Positions 44,603 through 52,716 are shown, counted from the first letter of the stretch. The stretch: 64,000 bases of DNA from Actinokineospora fastidiosa (GCF_014648415.1 NZ_BMRB01000002.1:1757260-1821259), one strand, 5' to 3'. The notes: generated by a model from the letters alone, not told the origin. Made by a program: numbers and translations.

Positions 44603-45033
44603 CGGGCGTCCATGACGGTCGGGCGGGCCACCAGCTCCACCGTGACGCGGTGCACACCACCGCCTGCGGGCTCGACGCGCTCGGTCAGCGACTCGGCGAG
44701 CGCGGTGAGGATCTGCCAGGCCAGCGGGTCGGCCGACGGCGGCCGGTCGTCGACGGCGTCCACGGCGACGCGCACCCGCAGCGTCTGCGCCTCCGGCTCG
44801 AACGCGCAGTGCAGGCGGCTCTCGACCGCCGCCGCCCTGACCAGCAGCGAACACGCCTCGTCGACGGCCATGCGCAGGTCCTCGATCGCGTCGAGGTCGA
44901 AGTCCATCCGCATGGCGATGTCGGCGGCGAACGAGCGGACCAGGGGAACCTGGTCGGCGTCGGCCCCGACGAGGATGTCGACGTTCCTGACCCGTGCGGC
45001 TCTGGTCACCGTCTCGGTCTCCACCTCTGACAC
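44599..45033 (-). CDS. Anti-sigma factor, RsbW-like serine kinase
   Basis: A 144-residue GHKL protein. The N box LRMAVDEACSLLVRAA (about 56-71) is present, but the later glycine-rich ATP loops are weak, as in some actinobacterial RsbW homologues. It should bind and silence the sigma factor encoded next, and be countered by the STAS protein at 43001-43306. GTG 45033 follows an AGGGA site. Confidence 0.87.
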   Translation of the reverse strand: MSEVETETVTRAARVRNVDILVGADADQVPLVRSFAADIAMRMDFDLDAIEDLRMAVDEACSLLVRAAAVESRLHCAFEPEAQTLRVRVAVDAVDDRPPSADPLAWQILTALAESLTERVEPAGGGVHRVTVELVARPTVMDAR

Positions 45034-45172
45034 GCTGTTTCCCTCCGGTCCGGCTCCCAGCCCGCAAAAGTGTGGAGCGGGGTGGGATTCGCTGTCCGTC
45101 CTGCGGACGCCATTCTCCACCCCGCTCCACGGCGGCGAAGTCCGCCAGGTCTGTACCCAGCCGGTCGCCGGG

Positions 45173-46102
45173 TCAAACCTGGAATTCGTTGCGGGTGTAG
45201 ACCTGGCTGAACGTGCCCTCACCGGCGAAGTACTGGGCCACGAGGTAGGCGGGGTCGGTGGCCAGCATGCCGCGAGGAATGTCACTGCCGTCGTTGCCGT
45301 CGTCCCAGCCCCAGGGGGCGTTCGCGGAGTTGGGCTTGCCGTTGTCGCCGCGGAACGTGCCGTAGCTGGCGAAGGTGGCGGCGCTGTGTCGCCGAGCCCA
45401 CATTCCGCCCTCGGAGAACACGCTGACCAGGCGGTATCCGACCGAGCGGTCGTTGCCCGACGACGGGACCTCGGCCGTCCCCGGGTAGTAGACGACGCCG
45501 TCGCCGCCGGGGAACTCCGCGCCGTTCCAGGCGTAGAGGCCGTGCCCCTTGGCCTCCTGGCGGGTGGTGGGACGGCCGTCGCGCAGGATCAGGGCGCCGT
45601 CGACGTTCTCCCGGCCGGAGGTGAACGTGCTGCCGGAGGGGACGTAGGAGTAGAAGTCGCTGTGGGCGACGGTGACCATCGCCTCCAGCCGCCCGTGCTG
45701 GGAGCCGTCCCTGCGGACGGTCAGGACCGTGCCCTCCAGGTCGTTCTCGTGGGTGAACTGGCGGAACGGGTCGGGGAAGTCCTCCCAGTCGCGCGGGTGG
45801 TAGAAGGAGTAGCCGATGAACCAGTGCGTCGAGGTCTCGACGACGGAGTAGTAGGCGGTCCCGGTGAGGCGGGCCAGGCTGTCGTCCTGGTGCTCCCAGT
45901 TGTTGAGGGTGTCCCATTCGCCGTCGTAGTCCACGGCGGTGACGTAGTCGGCGTCGTAGTCGCTGGAGTCGGTGTCCTGGTAGTGGATCGGCGCCCAGCG
46001 CGTGGCCAGCTCCAGGTCGGTGACGGCGGCGGCGGTCGGGGCGAGCAGGGCGGTCATGGCCAGCGCCGCGAGCACGGCGCCGACCCGCAGGGGTGTGATC
46101 AT
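45173..46102 (-). CDS. Secreted protein of unassigned family (Vps62-like in part)
   Basis: A 309-residue protein with a signal peptide (about 1-26, cleavage after an ATAAA-like end). The mature part is rich in Asp, Trp and Tyr: LATRWAPIHYQDTDSSDYD, THWFIGYSFYHPRDWEDF and HENDLEG. These resemble VPS62/NPP1-like secreted proteins, but I am not confident of either. No catalytic set is evident. It is probably an extracellular monomeric protein. ATG 46102 begins a classic n-h-c signal. Confidence 0.6.
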   Translation of the reverse strand: MITPLRVGAVLAALAMTALLAPTAAAVTDLELATRWAPIHYQDTDSSDYDADYVTAVDYDGEWDTLNNWEHQDDSLARLTGTAYYSVVETSTHWFIGYSFYHPRDWEDFPDPFRQFTHENDLEGTVLTVRRDGSQHGRLEAMVTVAHSDFYSYVPSGSTFTSGRENVDGALILRDGRPTTRQEAKGHGLYAWNGAEFPGGDGVVYYPGTAEVPSSGNDRSVGYRLVSVFSEGGMWARRHSAATFASYGTFRGDNGKPNSANAPWGWDDGNDGSDIPRGMLATDPAYLVAQYFAGEGTFSQVYTRNEFQV

Positions 46103-46238
46103 CGACGGTTCCCTTCCGGAAGTCGGTGATCATGTGACTACCGGAGGTGATCGTCGCGGCGGTAGCGTCCGGCCGAACCTGAGCACAGCACCGGATGGCG
46201 GATCCCGGATTCGAACACGTGTGCTAACGTCCGTGCCC

Positions 46239-46733
46239 ATGCGGGATGTCCTGGTGCTGGTCGACGTGCAACGGAACATGATCCGGCCGCCGACGCCGGT
46301 GCCCTCGGCCCCGGCCGTCGAGGCCGCGGTGGTCGACCTGCTCACCCGGGCCAGGATCGCGGGCGTGCCGGTGGTGCACGTGCGCAACAACGGCGGCACC
46401 GGCGACCCGGACGAGACGGGCACGCCGGGCTGGGAACTCGTCCACGACGTGGTCGGCGGCGAGCACGTCGTCGACAAGACCGAGCCGGACGCCTTCGCGG
46501 GCACCCTCCTGGCCGACCTCATCCCCTCCGGGTCCCGGGTGGTGATCGCGGGCATGCAGAGCGAGTACTGCGTCCGCGAGACGGCCCTGTCCGCGCTCCG
46601 GCGAGGCCACGAGGTGGTGCTCGCCGCCCACGCCACCTACGACGACGACACAGACGCGACGACGATCGCCCGACGCGTGGAGCGCGAACTGGCGGCGGCC
46701 GGAGTCAGCGTCGGAGGCGAGATCGCGTTCTGA
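46239..46733 (+). CDS. Isochorismatase-family cysteine hydrolase
   Basis: The 164-residue protein has the isochorismatase-like triad: Asp in LVLVDVQRNM (about 9), Lys in VVDKTEPDAF (about 88) and Cys in GMQSEYCVRETALSALRRG (about 112). Likely substrates are amides such as nicotinamide or ureido compounds; the exact one is unknown. ATG 46239 lies eight bases after TAACGT, a -10-like hexamer, and no ribosome binding site is present, suggesting a leaderless mRNA. Confidence 0.87.
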   Translation: MRDVLVLVDVQRNMIRPPTPVPSAPAVEAAVVDLLTRARIAGVPVVHVRNNGGTGDPDETGTPGWELVHDVVGGEHVVDKTEPDAFAGTLLADLIPSGSRVVIAGMQSEYCVRETALSALRRGHEVVLAAHATYDDDTDATTIARRVERELAAAGVSVGGEIAF

Positions 46734-46792
46734 CGCTGGCCCGAGGAGCTGACACCGCCGCTCCCGCTGGGCTGGGGTCACCTGTCGGGCCG

Positions 46793-47015
46793 GGCCAGCG
46801 CTTCGGGCGCGGCTCCGCCGGCCCTGCCGGGGTGAGGTGGCCCTTACGGCTCCGGTCAGCGCTTTGGGCTCGGCTCCGTCACCCGCCGGAGGTCCCTTTT
46901 CGGCTCAATCAGCCTTTCGCGCGCCGCTCTGCCGCCACCGGGACGAGGTCGCCTTCCAGCCCGGTCAGCGCTTCGGGCGGGGCTCCGTCGCTCCTGCTCG
47001 GTCCGGGTGCTCCCC
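46793..47015. repeat. Imperfect tandem repeats at the 3' end of dinB
   Basis: A motif like CAGCGCTTCGGGCGCGGCTCCG recurs about four times, starting near 46796, 46856, 46919 (degenerate) and 46965, with periods of about 61, 62 and 47 bp. The last copy forms the final codons and stop of dinB, so the gene end appears to be the source of the array. No gene fits 46734-46964. Confidence 0.6.
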
Positions 47016-48239
47016 CAGCAGGGAGGCTGGGCGGATGGCGGCCCGGCCGTATTTGGACCTGGCCCTGTCGGCGGCCTGGTCGGCTTCGCGCCAGCCGTTC
47101 TCCGGGGCGTCGAGGGTGAGTTGGTCCTGGCCTGCCGGGCCCAGTTGTTCCATGCGCACCCCGATCAGGCGGACCGCGCCGGGTGGGGCGTGGTCGGTGA
47201 GGAGGCGGACCGCGGTGCGGTAGATCTCCTGGGTGACGTCGGTGGGGGTCGGCAGGGTGCGGGAGCGGCTGATCGTGGTGAAGTCGGAGTAGCGCACCTT
47301 GATCGACACCGTGCGCCCGCTGAGGCCGCGGGAGCGCAGGCTGGCTGCCGTCTTCTCGCTCAGCCGCAGCAGTTCGCGCGCGAGCAGGATGCGGTCGTAG
47401 TGGTCGACCTCGAAGGTCTCCTCCGCGCCGATCGACTTCTCCGCCGTCTCGGGGACGACGGCGCGGCCGTCGTGGCCGCGGGCCAGGGCGTGCAGGTGCT
47501 CGGCCTGCGCGGTCCCGATCGCGCGCCGCAGGCGGGGCAGCGGGGTCTCGGCGACGTCGGCGACGCGTTCCAGGCCGATCGCGGCCAGGCGCTCGGCCGT
47601 CGCCTTGCCCACGCCCCACAGCGCGGAGACCGGCAGCGGGCGCAGGAAGGCGTCGACCTCGTCGCGGGGGACGACCAGCATGCCGTCGGGCTTGCCCAGG
47701 CCGGAGGCCAGCTTGGCGACGAACTTCGTCGGGCCCACCCCCACCGAGCAGCTGATCCCGTGCTCGGCGCGCACCTGGCGGCGGATCTGCGCGCCGATCT
47801 CCGCGGGCGTGGCCCGCAGCCGCCGCAGCGCGCCCGCGACGTCGAGGAAGGCCTCGTCCAGGCTCAGCGGCTCGACCAGCGGCGTGATGTCGCGGAAGAT
47901 CGCCAGCACCCCGGCGGAGACCTCCTGGTAGAGCTCGAAGGTCGGCGGCAGGAACACCGCGTGCGGGCACAGCCGCCGGGCGTGCGCGGTCGGCATGGCC
48001 GAGCGCACCCCGAACCCGCGGGCGATGTAGTTGGCCGACGACACCACCCCGCGCGGTCCCACTCCCCCGACCACGACCGGCCGCTCCGCCAGCTCCGGCC
48101 GCTCCCGGATCTCGACGGAGGCGTAGAAGGCGTCCATGTCGACGTGCAGGATCGGGCACCCGGCATCGTCCGGCCACGCGTCATCGCGCGCCCGGAACCG
48201 CTCGACCAACCCGCGCGGCAGATCCCCGCTCCGCCCCAT
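46965..48239 (-). CDS. dinB: DNA polymerase IV (Y-family)
   Basis: A 424-residue translesion polymerase. The catalytic acidic motifs are HVDMDAFYASVEIRERPEL (about 32-50) and PLSLDEAFLDVAG (about 123-135). SCSVGVGPTKFVAKLASGLGKPDG and the little-finger domain (DFTTISRSRTLP) also fit. No beta-clamp motif is obvious. ATG 48239 is chosen; a slightly longer start at 48251 is possible. Divergence from known DinB proteins is limited to a proline-rich C-terminus that overlaps tandem repeats. Confidence 0.94.
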   Translation of the reverse strand: MGRSGDLPRGLVERFRARDDAWPDDAGCPILHVDMDAFYASVEIRERPELAERPVVVGGVGPRGVVSSANYIARGFGVRSAMPTAHARRLCPHAVFLPPTFELYQEVSAGVLAIFRDITPLVEPLSLDEAFLDVAGALRRLRATPAEIGAQIRRQVRAEHGISCSVGVGPTKFVAKLASGLGKPDGMLVVPRDEVDAFLRPLPVSALWGVGKATAERLAAIGLERVADVAETPLPRLRRAIGTAQAEHLHALARGHDGRAVVPETAEKSIGAEETFEVDHYDRILLARELLRLSEKTAASLRSRGLSGRTVSIKVRYSDFTTISRSRTLPTPTDVTQEIYRTAVRLLTDHAPPGAVRLIGVRMEQLGPAGQDQLTLDAPENGWREADQAADRARSKYGRAAIRPASLLGEHPDRAGATEPRPKR

Positions 48240-48281
48240 GCCGCACAGCAAAGCACAGGGCGCCGACAGCCGGGCCGAGCG

Positions 48282-48986
48282 TCAGCGGCGGGCCAGGGCG
48301 TGCAGGCGGGTGGCGATGTCGCGCAGCGGGGCCATGGTGGCCGCCGTCGCCTCCAGGTCGGCGAGGGCCTCCGCGGCGGCGAGGTTGGACTCCAGCACCC
48401 CGCCGGGGACGAGGTCGGTCAGGACGCCGAGGCCCTGGACCAGGTGGACCGTCAGGCCCGCGTCGTCGAGCAGCGTGTGGAGGCCGACGGTGTCGAAGCG
48501 GCGGGGCTCGCCGGGGACGGCGGGGCCGTCGAGGAGCTGGCGGGCGTCGGTGAGCTTCCCGGAGATGGCCCGCTGGATCACCGCGGCGAAGCGGTTGGCG
48601 ACCACCACGGACACCGCGCCGCCGGGCGCGACGGCGGCGGCGAGCGCGGCGACGGTGACCTTGGGGTCGTCCACGACCTCCAGGACGCCGTGCGCGATGA
48701 CCAGGTCGAACCCGGGGCCGACCAGCTGGTCGAGGGCGTCGCTGTCGCCCTGGACGGCGGTGATGCGGTGGGCGACCCCGGCGTCCTCGGCGCGGCGGTC
48801 GAGGGTGGCCAGGGCGTTGGGGCTGGGCTCCACCACGGTCACCTCGGCGCCCGCCGCGGCCAGCGGGACGGCGAGCACCCCGCTGCCGCCGCCGACGTCG
48901 AGCAGCCGGGGCGGCTGCCCGCCACGGCGTTCCCGGGCGGCGGTCAGCTCGGCGTCCAGCACGCGGCGAACAGGATCGGGGCGCAT
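48282..48986 (-). CDS. SAM-dependent methyltransferase
   Basis: The 234-residue class I methyltransferase has RLLDVGGGSGVLAVPLA (about 27-43) as SAM motif, VVEPSPNAL after it, and the acidic FDLVIAHGVLEVVDDP in the middle. It resembles the CmoA/SmtA-like group but its substrate is not evident. ATG 48986 sits seven bases after TACGCT, so the transcript may be leaderless; it is divergent from the ParA gene. Confidence 0.83.
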   Translation of the reverse strand: MRPDPVRRVLDAELTAARERRGGQPPRLLDVGGGSGVLAVPLAAAGAEVTVVEPSPNALATLDRRAEDAGVAHRITAVQGDSDALDQLVGPGFDLVIAHGVLEVVDDPKVTVAALAAAVAPGGAVSVVVANRFAAVIQRAISGKLTDARQLLDGPAVPGEPRRFDTVGLHTLLDDAGLTVHLVQGLGVLTDLVPGGVLESNLAAAEALADLEATAATMAPLRDIATRLHALARR

Positions 48987-48993
48987 GAACGGA

Positions 48994-49012
48994 AGCGTAG
49001 AGACCCTAAAGT
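48994..49012. promoter_or_regulatory. Divergent leaderless promoters
   Basis: TACGCT on minus (48999-48994) ends seven bases before ATG 48986, and TAAAGT on plus (49007-49012) ends six bases before GTG 49019. Neither gene has a ribosome binding site. The two -10-like hexamers lie only seven bases apart. Confidence 0.4.
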
Positions 49013-49018
49013 GACGAT

Positions 49019-49867
49019 GTGCAGACGGTGGCGGTGCTGAGCCTCAAGGGTGGCGTGGGGAAGACCACGGTGGTGCTCGGGCTGGCCTCGGCCGCGCTGC
49101 GCCGCGGGGCCCGCACGCTCGTCGTCGACCTCGACCCGCAGTGCAACGCCACGGCGACGCTGGACCCCGCCGAGACCGAGGCCACGCTGGCGGACGTGCT
49201 GGAGACCCCGCGCCCGTCGGTGATCCGCGACGCGATCGCGCCCAGCGCGTGGGGCGACGACGTCGACGTGCTGGTCGGGTCCGAGGAGGTCGAGACCCTC
49301 AACGACCCCGACCCCGGCGCGCGCAGGCTGGAGAAGCTGGGGCGGGCGCTGGCCGAGCTGAAGACGATGCTGGCCGAGGACGAGCTGCCCTACCAGCTGG
49401 TCCTGCTGGACTGCCCGCCGTCGCTGGGCAGGCTGACGCGGTCCGCGCTGGTCGCCGCCCAGGGCGCGCTGCTGGTGACCGAGCCGACGATGTACGCGGT
49501 GTCGGGGGCGCAGCGCGCGTTCGAGGCCGTGTCCGACACGCGTGACCAGCACAACCCCAACCTGATGGCGATCGGCGTCGTGGTCAACAAGGTGCGGTCG
49601 CACTCGTACGAGCACCAGTTCCGCATCGCCGAGCTGCGCGAGACGTTCGGGTCGCTGGTGATGCCGGTGGCGCTGCCGGACCGGTTGGCCGTGCAGCAGG
49701 CGCAGGGGGCGTGCCTGCCGATCCACCAGTGGCACACGCCGGGGGCGCGGGAGGTGTCGCTGGCGTTCAACCTGCTGCTCGCGCGCGTGCTGCGCAGCGG
49801 CCGCAGGGGGCGTCACCAGGCCATCGACTGGCCGGACGACGACGACGCCGAGGCCGCGGAGGCCTGA
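49019..49867 (+). CDS. ParA/Soj-like ATPase (orphan)
   Basis: The 282-residue protein has the deviant Walker A SLKGGVGKTTVVLGLA (about 8-23), the switch VVDLDPQCNATATL and the Walker B LLDCPPSLGRLTRSAL. No ParB lies beside it, so it is a chromosomal orphan rather than a plasmid partition system. A role in positioning another cargo is possible but unknown. The stop is one base before the Nei start, so the two are co-transcribed. Confidence 0.88.
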   Translation: MQTVAVLSLKGGVGKTTVVLGLASAALRRGARTLVVDLDPQCNATATLDPAETEATLADVLETPRPSVIRDAIAPSAWGDDVDVLVGSEEVETLNDPDPGARRLEKLGRALAELKTMLAEDELPYQLVLLDCPPSLGRLTRSALVAAQGALLVTEPTMYAVSGAQRAFEAVSDTRDQHNPNLMAIGVVVNKVRSHSYEHQFRIAELRETFGSLVMPVALPDRLAVQQAQGACLPIHQWHTPGAREVSLAFNLLLARVLRSGRRGRHQAIDWPDDDDAEAAEA

Positions 49868-49868
49868 G

Positions 49869-50648
49869 GTGCCCGAGGGCGACACCGTCTTCCGCAGCGC
49901 GGCGGTCCTGGCCGAGGCGCTGGTCGGTCGTCGCCTGACCCGCGGCGAGCTGCGGCACCCCCGGCTGTCGACGGTCGACCTCGCCGGGCGCGAGGTGGTC
50001 GGCGTGCGGCCGGTGGGCAAGCACCTGTTCCTCCGCTTCGACGGCTCGCTGAGCTTCCGGTCCCATCTGCGGATGGACGGCGGGTGGCAGGTGGGCCCGG
50101 CGGGCGCGCGGTGGCGTCGGCCCGCGCACCAGGTGCGCGCGCTGCTGGTCACCGCCGACAAGCAGGCGGTGGGCTACCTGCTGCAGGAGATGGCGCTCGT
50201 GGACACGGCGGAGGAGGACCGGCTGGTGGCGCACCTGGGTCCGGATCTGCTGGACCCGGAGTGGGGGCCGGAGCTGGCCGCCGAGGCCGCGGCCCGGCTG
50301 CGCGCCTCGCCGGAGCGGGAGCTGGGTGTGGCGCTGCTGGACCAGCGGGTCATGGCAGGGCTGGGCAACGTCTACAAGTCCGAGGTCTGCGCTGTGCTGC
50401 GGGTGACGCCGTGGAGCCCGGTGTCCTCAGTGGACGCGGACCGGGTGGTGGAGGTCAGTCGGGATCTGCTCTACCGCAACCGTTTGCGCGTTTCCCGCAA
50501 CACGACGGGCGATCCGCGACGGCCGGTGTGGGCGTATGACCGGACGCGGTATCCGTGTCCCCGCTGTGGCGGGCGGATCAGGCGTGCCGATCAGGACGAC
50601 CGGCCGACGTACTACTGCCCGACGTGCCAGGCGGGGCCGCGTCCCTGA
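49869..50648 (+). CDS. nei: Formamidopyrimidine/endonuclease VIII-family DNA glycosylase
   Basis: A 259-residue base-excision repair enzyme. Pro2-Glu3 (PEGDTVFR) supplies the Schiff-base and catalytic residues, and MPEGDT is typical of the Nei branch. VGKHLFLRF, LGNVYKSEV and a C-terminal zinc finger CPRCGG...CPTC follow. It should remove oxidised bases and cut the strand. GTG 49869 lies one base after the ParA stop. The stop lies in a perfect 16-bp palindrome shared with the convergent gene. Confidence 0.9.
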   Translation: MPEGDTVFRSAAVLAEALVGRRLTRGELRHPRLSTVDLAGREVVGVRPVGKHLFLRFDGSLSFRSHLRMDGGWQVGPAGARWRRPAHQVRALLVTADKQAVGYLLQEMALVDTAEEDRLVAHLGPDLLDPEWGPELAAEAAARLRASPERELGVALLDQRVMAGLGNVYKSEVCAVLRVTPWSPVSSVDADRVVEVSRDLLYRNRLRVSRNTTGDPRRPVWAYDRTRYPCPRCGGRIRRADQDDRPTYYCPTCQAGPRP

Positions 50649-50656
50649 TCAGGGAC
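50641..50656. terminator. Perfect 16-bp palindrome holding two convergent stops
   Basis: GTCCCTGATCAGGGAC includes the nei stop (50646-50648) and the stop of the Thr-rich gene (50649-50651 on minus). It is short to be a terminator on its own, lacking a loop, but marks the end of both genes. Confidence 0.4.
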
Positions 50657-51050
50657 ACCAGAGGATGCCGCAGGGCCTGCGCGTCGTCGTGGTGGTGGTC
50701 GTCGTGCGGCGGGTGGTGGTCGTCTCGGGGGGCGGGGGCGGCGGCTCGGCGGTGGTGGTCGTGGTGGTGACGACCGGGGGCGCGCTGGTCGTGGTCGTGG
50801 TGGTGGTGGTCGTCGAGGTGAGCGAGGTGGTCGTCGTGCTGGTGGTGGGCGACGCCGCGGAGGTGGCCGAGACCAGGGTCCCGGAGACGAAGGTGGCCTG
50901 GACGGTCGGCTCCGGCTCGGCGGACTGGTCGACGGTCGAGCCCTCCGGCACCGCCCGGAACCGCGCCCCCGAGTCCAACCCCTCGAAGAACAGGGCGGCA
51001 GCCGCCGCCCCCACCACCGCACCGATGGCGACCCGACCAGCAGCGGCCAC
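50649..51050 (-). CDS. Thr-rich membrane-anchored or exported protein
   Basis: The 133 residues start with a short basic stretch and one hydrophobic segment (about 6-24, VAIGAVVGAAAAALFFEGL), then an acidic part. The rest is a low-complexity Thr/Pro tail (about 68-125) with runs of nine and six Thr, closing PCGILWCP with two cysteines. It resembles surface proteins with an O-mannosylatable stalk; no domain is recognised. GTG 51050 is chosen over 51125 or 51122 because AAGGAG lies five bases upstream. Confidence 0.5.
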   Translation of the reverse strand: MAAAGRVAIGAVVGAAAAALFFEGLDSGARFRAVPEGSTVDQSAEPEPTVQATFVSGTLVSATSAASPTTSTTTTSLTSTTTTTTTTTSAPPVVTTTTTTAEPPPPPPETTTTRRTTTTTTTTRRPCGILWCP

Positions 51051-51150
51051 CGGCACTCCTTCCACAGCACCTATGTGAACAGCTTTCACACACTCTGCGT
51101 ATTCGGGTAAGCACCCTAGCATCACCCGTTCGGGTGGCGAGGAAAAGCTG

Positions 51151-51180
51151 TTGATCGGGGCAAGCCTCGCGTCTTAGCTT
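51151..51180 (+). promoter_or_regulatory. Promoter of the structured leader at 51.2 kb
   Basis: TTGATC (51151-51156), an 18-base spacer and TAGCTT (51175-51180) form a good housekeeping-type promoter. Transcription would begin at about 51187, just before the GAGGAG site of the small ORF. Confidence 0.55.
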
Positions 51181-51186
51181 GTGCGT

Positions 51187-51360
51187 ACACAAGAGAGGAG
51201 GTGGTCCAGAAGTGATTTCCCTTCGGACTCGTGAGGTGGCTGTCCGCTAAGGACCACCGCAGCGAATACCAGGCAGTCACCCGGCCCTCGGGCTCTCGGG
51301 GCGGAGTCCACCCCGAGCCCCACGCCACGCGTGGGGAAGCAGCCCGGGGGCTGTCCTATT
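51187..51360 (+). ncRNA. Predicted structured RNA or leader with a 12-codon ORF
   Basis: Downstream of the promoter the transcript has four inverted repeats: GGTGGTCC (51200-51207) with GGACCACC (51251-51258), enclosing the small ORF; GGGCTCTCGGGG (51290-51301) with CCCCGAGCCC (51311-51320); CCCCACG (51318-51324) with CGTGGGG (51330-51336); and a short AGCCC/GGGCT. A TATTTT follows at 51357. The first hairpin would hide the ribosome binding site. No gene that it could regulate is found directly downstream. It could be a free-standing RNA or a remnant leader. Confidence 0.45.
51212..51250 (+). CDS. 12-residue leader-type peptide ORF
   Basis: GTG 51212 with GAGGAGG starting about 17 bases upstream encodes MISLRTREVAVR and a TAA at 51248-51250. 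The spacing is a little long. The stop abuts the right arm of the hairpin that would pair with the ribosome binding site. No family is known to me; the alternative is that it is untranslated. Confidence 0.35.
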   Translation: MISLRTREVAVR

Positions 51361-51925
51361 TTCAGGGGCGGAAACCGCAGGCCAGCCAACGCACGGCTCG
51401 TGGAGGCGGGGGCGGGCGGGTCAGAGCTGTGGCCGAGCTTGGCCCGGGTCCGGGCGGAGGCAAGCCGGACTGTGTCGGGGCCGGAACCAATACCGGAGCC
51501 GGAGCGGACCGGCGCCAGGGGAAGCGGGCCTGGCCAAGACGAGCCCTAGGGCGAAGCCGGGCAGAGGCCAGAACGCAAGCCCGAACCAGGGCCGGAGCGA
51601 GAACCGGGGCTGGGCCAGGAGCGAGGCCGTGGCCGGGCGGAGTCAGGCCGGGGACCGGGCAGAGACCGGAGCCCGAGGCGGGTCGAGCCGAGGGCAGGCC
51701 GGGGCGGAGGTAGGCGCGGGCCGAAGCCAGCGGCGGAGCCGGACCGAGGCGGGACCGAGGCCGAGGCAGAACCGGGACCGAGGCGGAGCCGGGACCGAGG
51801 CCGGCCGAGTTGGGGACCAGAGCTGGAGCCGGGGCGGGCGGCGTGGAGCCGGGGTCGGCGGCGGTGTTGACAGCGGCTGCGGTGGGTGCAGGCGACGGCG
51901 GGTGCGCGGGTTGGGGTGCAAGTGC
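51361..51925. other. GC- and purine-rich low-complexity spacer
   Basis: No gene is supported. The plus strand is full of short imperfect motifs such as GGACCGAGGC and GGAGCCGG with no fixed period. The frames it keeps open give Arg/Gly/Pro/Glu strings without domain character. Confidence 0.6.
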
Positions 51926-51930
51926 GGGGT

Positions 51931-52716
51931 CTATTCCTCCAGTTGTTGACGTCGTCGCCAGGCTGCTGCTGTGGCGCGTTCGGCTTCCTTTGCTGTTCGG
52001 CGGGCTAGTTGGAGGTCTCGGCGGGCGTCTAGTTCCGCGGCCTCGGCGGCGTCGAGTTGGGCGTTGAGGTCGCGGACGCGTTCCTCGGCCTTGGCTACCG
52101 CCTTCTCGGCGGCCGCTACCGCGCGTTCGGCTTTGGCTCGGTCGGCTTCGGCGGACTTGACCTCGGCTTTTGCCGCGGCGATGGCCGCGCGCTTGTCCTC
52201 GGGGGGTTTCTTCTGCTTCTTCTCCGGTTCGCGTTTGGGCTGGGGGGTTACCGCCAGGCCGGGCCAGGCGGGGGCGCCGGAGAGGTCGCGGACGGAGGCG
52301 ATGCGGCCGGTGCGGAGGCGTTCTTCCGCCGACTCGTCCAGCAGAGCTGTCGTGAACATCTCCTCCAGCTCGCGGATGATCGGCTCGCTCAGGTCGTCGC
52401 CCTGGGCCGCGCGGGTGACGAGGGTGCGGAGGACCTCGGCGCGCTTGGGGGTCAGGTCGCGCAGGGCGGGGCCGTCGGCGGACTGGTGGGCCGCGCGCAG
52501 GGCGTCGCCCAGTTCGGTGAGTTCGGCCACGGCGTCGGGGGCCGAGCGGACCAGGCGGTTGACCAGCCAGGCCGCGGTGGTGGGCTTGGCCAGCTTGTCG
52601 ATCTGGGCCGCCGCCTGCGGATCGCCGGAGTCGCGGACGCGTTTGGCCAGGGCCTTGCGGGCGGCGGTGAACTCCTCGCGGGGCAGCGCGTACAGCTCGT
52701 CGGCGTCACGGGTCAC
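51931..52716 (-). CDS. Conserved actinobacterial coiled-coil protein
   Basis: The 261 residues open with DADELYALPREEFTAARKALAKRVRD and a helical N-terminal half with TTAAWLVNRLVR (about 47-58). A Lys/Pro linker (about 165-178) leads to a long coiled coil (about 180-255) full of AKAERAVAAAEKA and LDAAEAAELDARRDLQLA. I know it only as a conserved hypothetical of high-GC actinobacteria. GTG 52716 is chosen at the conserved start; the gene is divergent from pyrD. Confidence 0.7.
   Translation of the reverse strand: MTRDADELYALPREEFTAARKALAKRVRDSGDPQAAAQIDKLAKPTTAAWLVNRLVRSAPDAVAELTELGDALRAAHQSADGPALRDLTPKRAEVLRTLVTRAAQGDDLSEPIIRELEEMFTTALLDESAEERLRTGRIASVRDLSGAPAWPGLAVTPQPKREPEKKQKKPPEDKRAAIAAAKAEVKSAEADRAKAERAVAAAEKAVAKAEERVRDLNAQLDAAEAAELDARRDLQLARRTAKEAERATAAAWRRRQQLEE

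Noticed and set aside
49019-49867. Plasmid or phage partition system
   Set aside because: ParA-like ATPase has no ParB gene or visible parS-like repeats nearby, and sits among chromosomal housekeeping genes.
51231-51949. Protein genes on the plus strand after the structured unit
   Set aside because: The frames are Arg/Gly/Glu/Pro strings without domains or ribosome binding sites and follow the low-complexity DNA.
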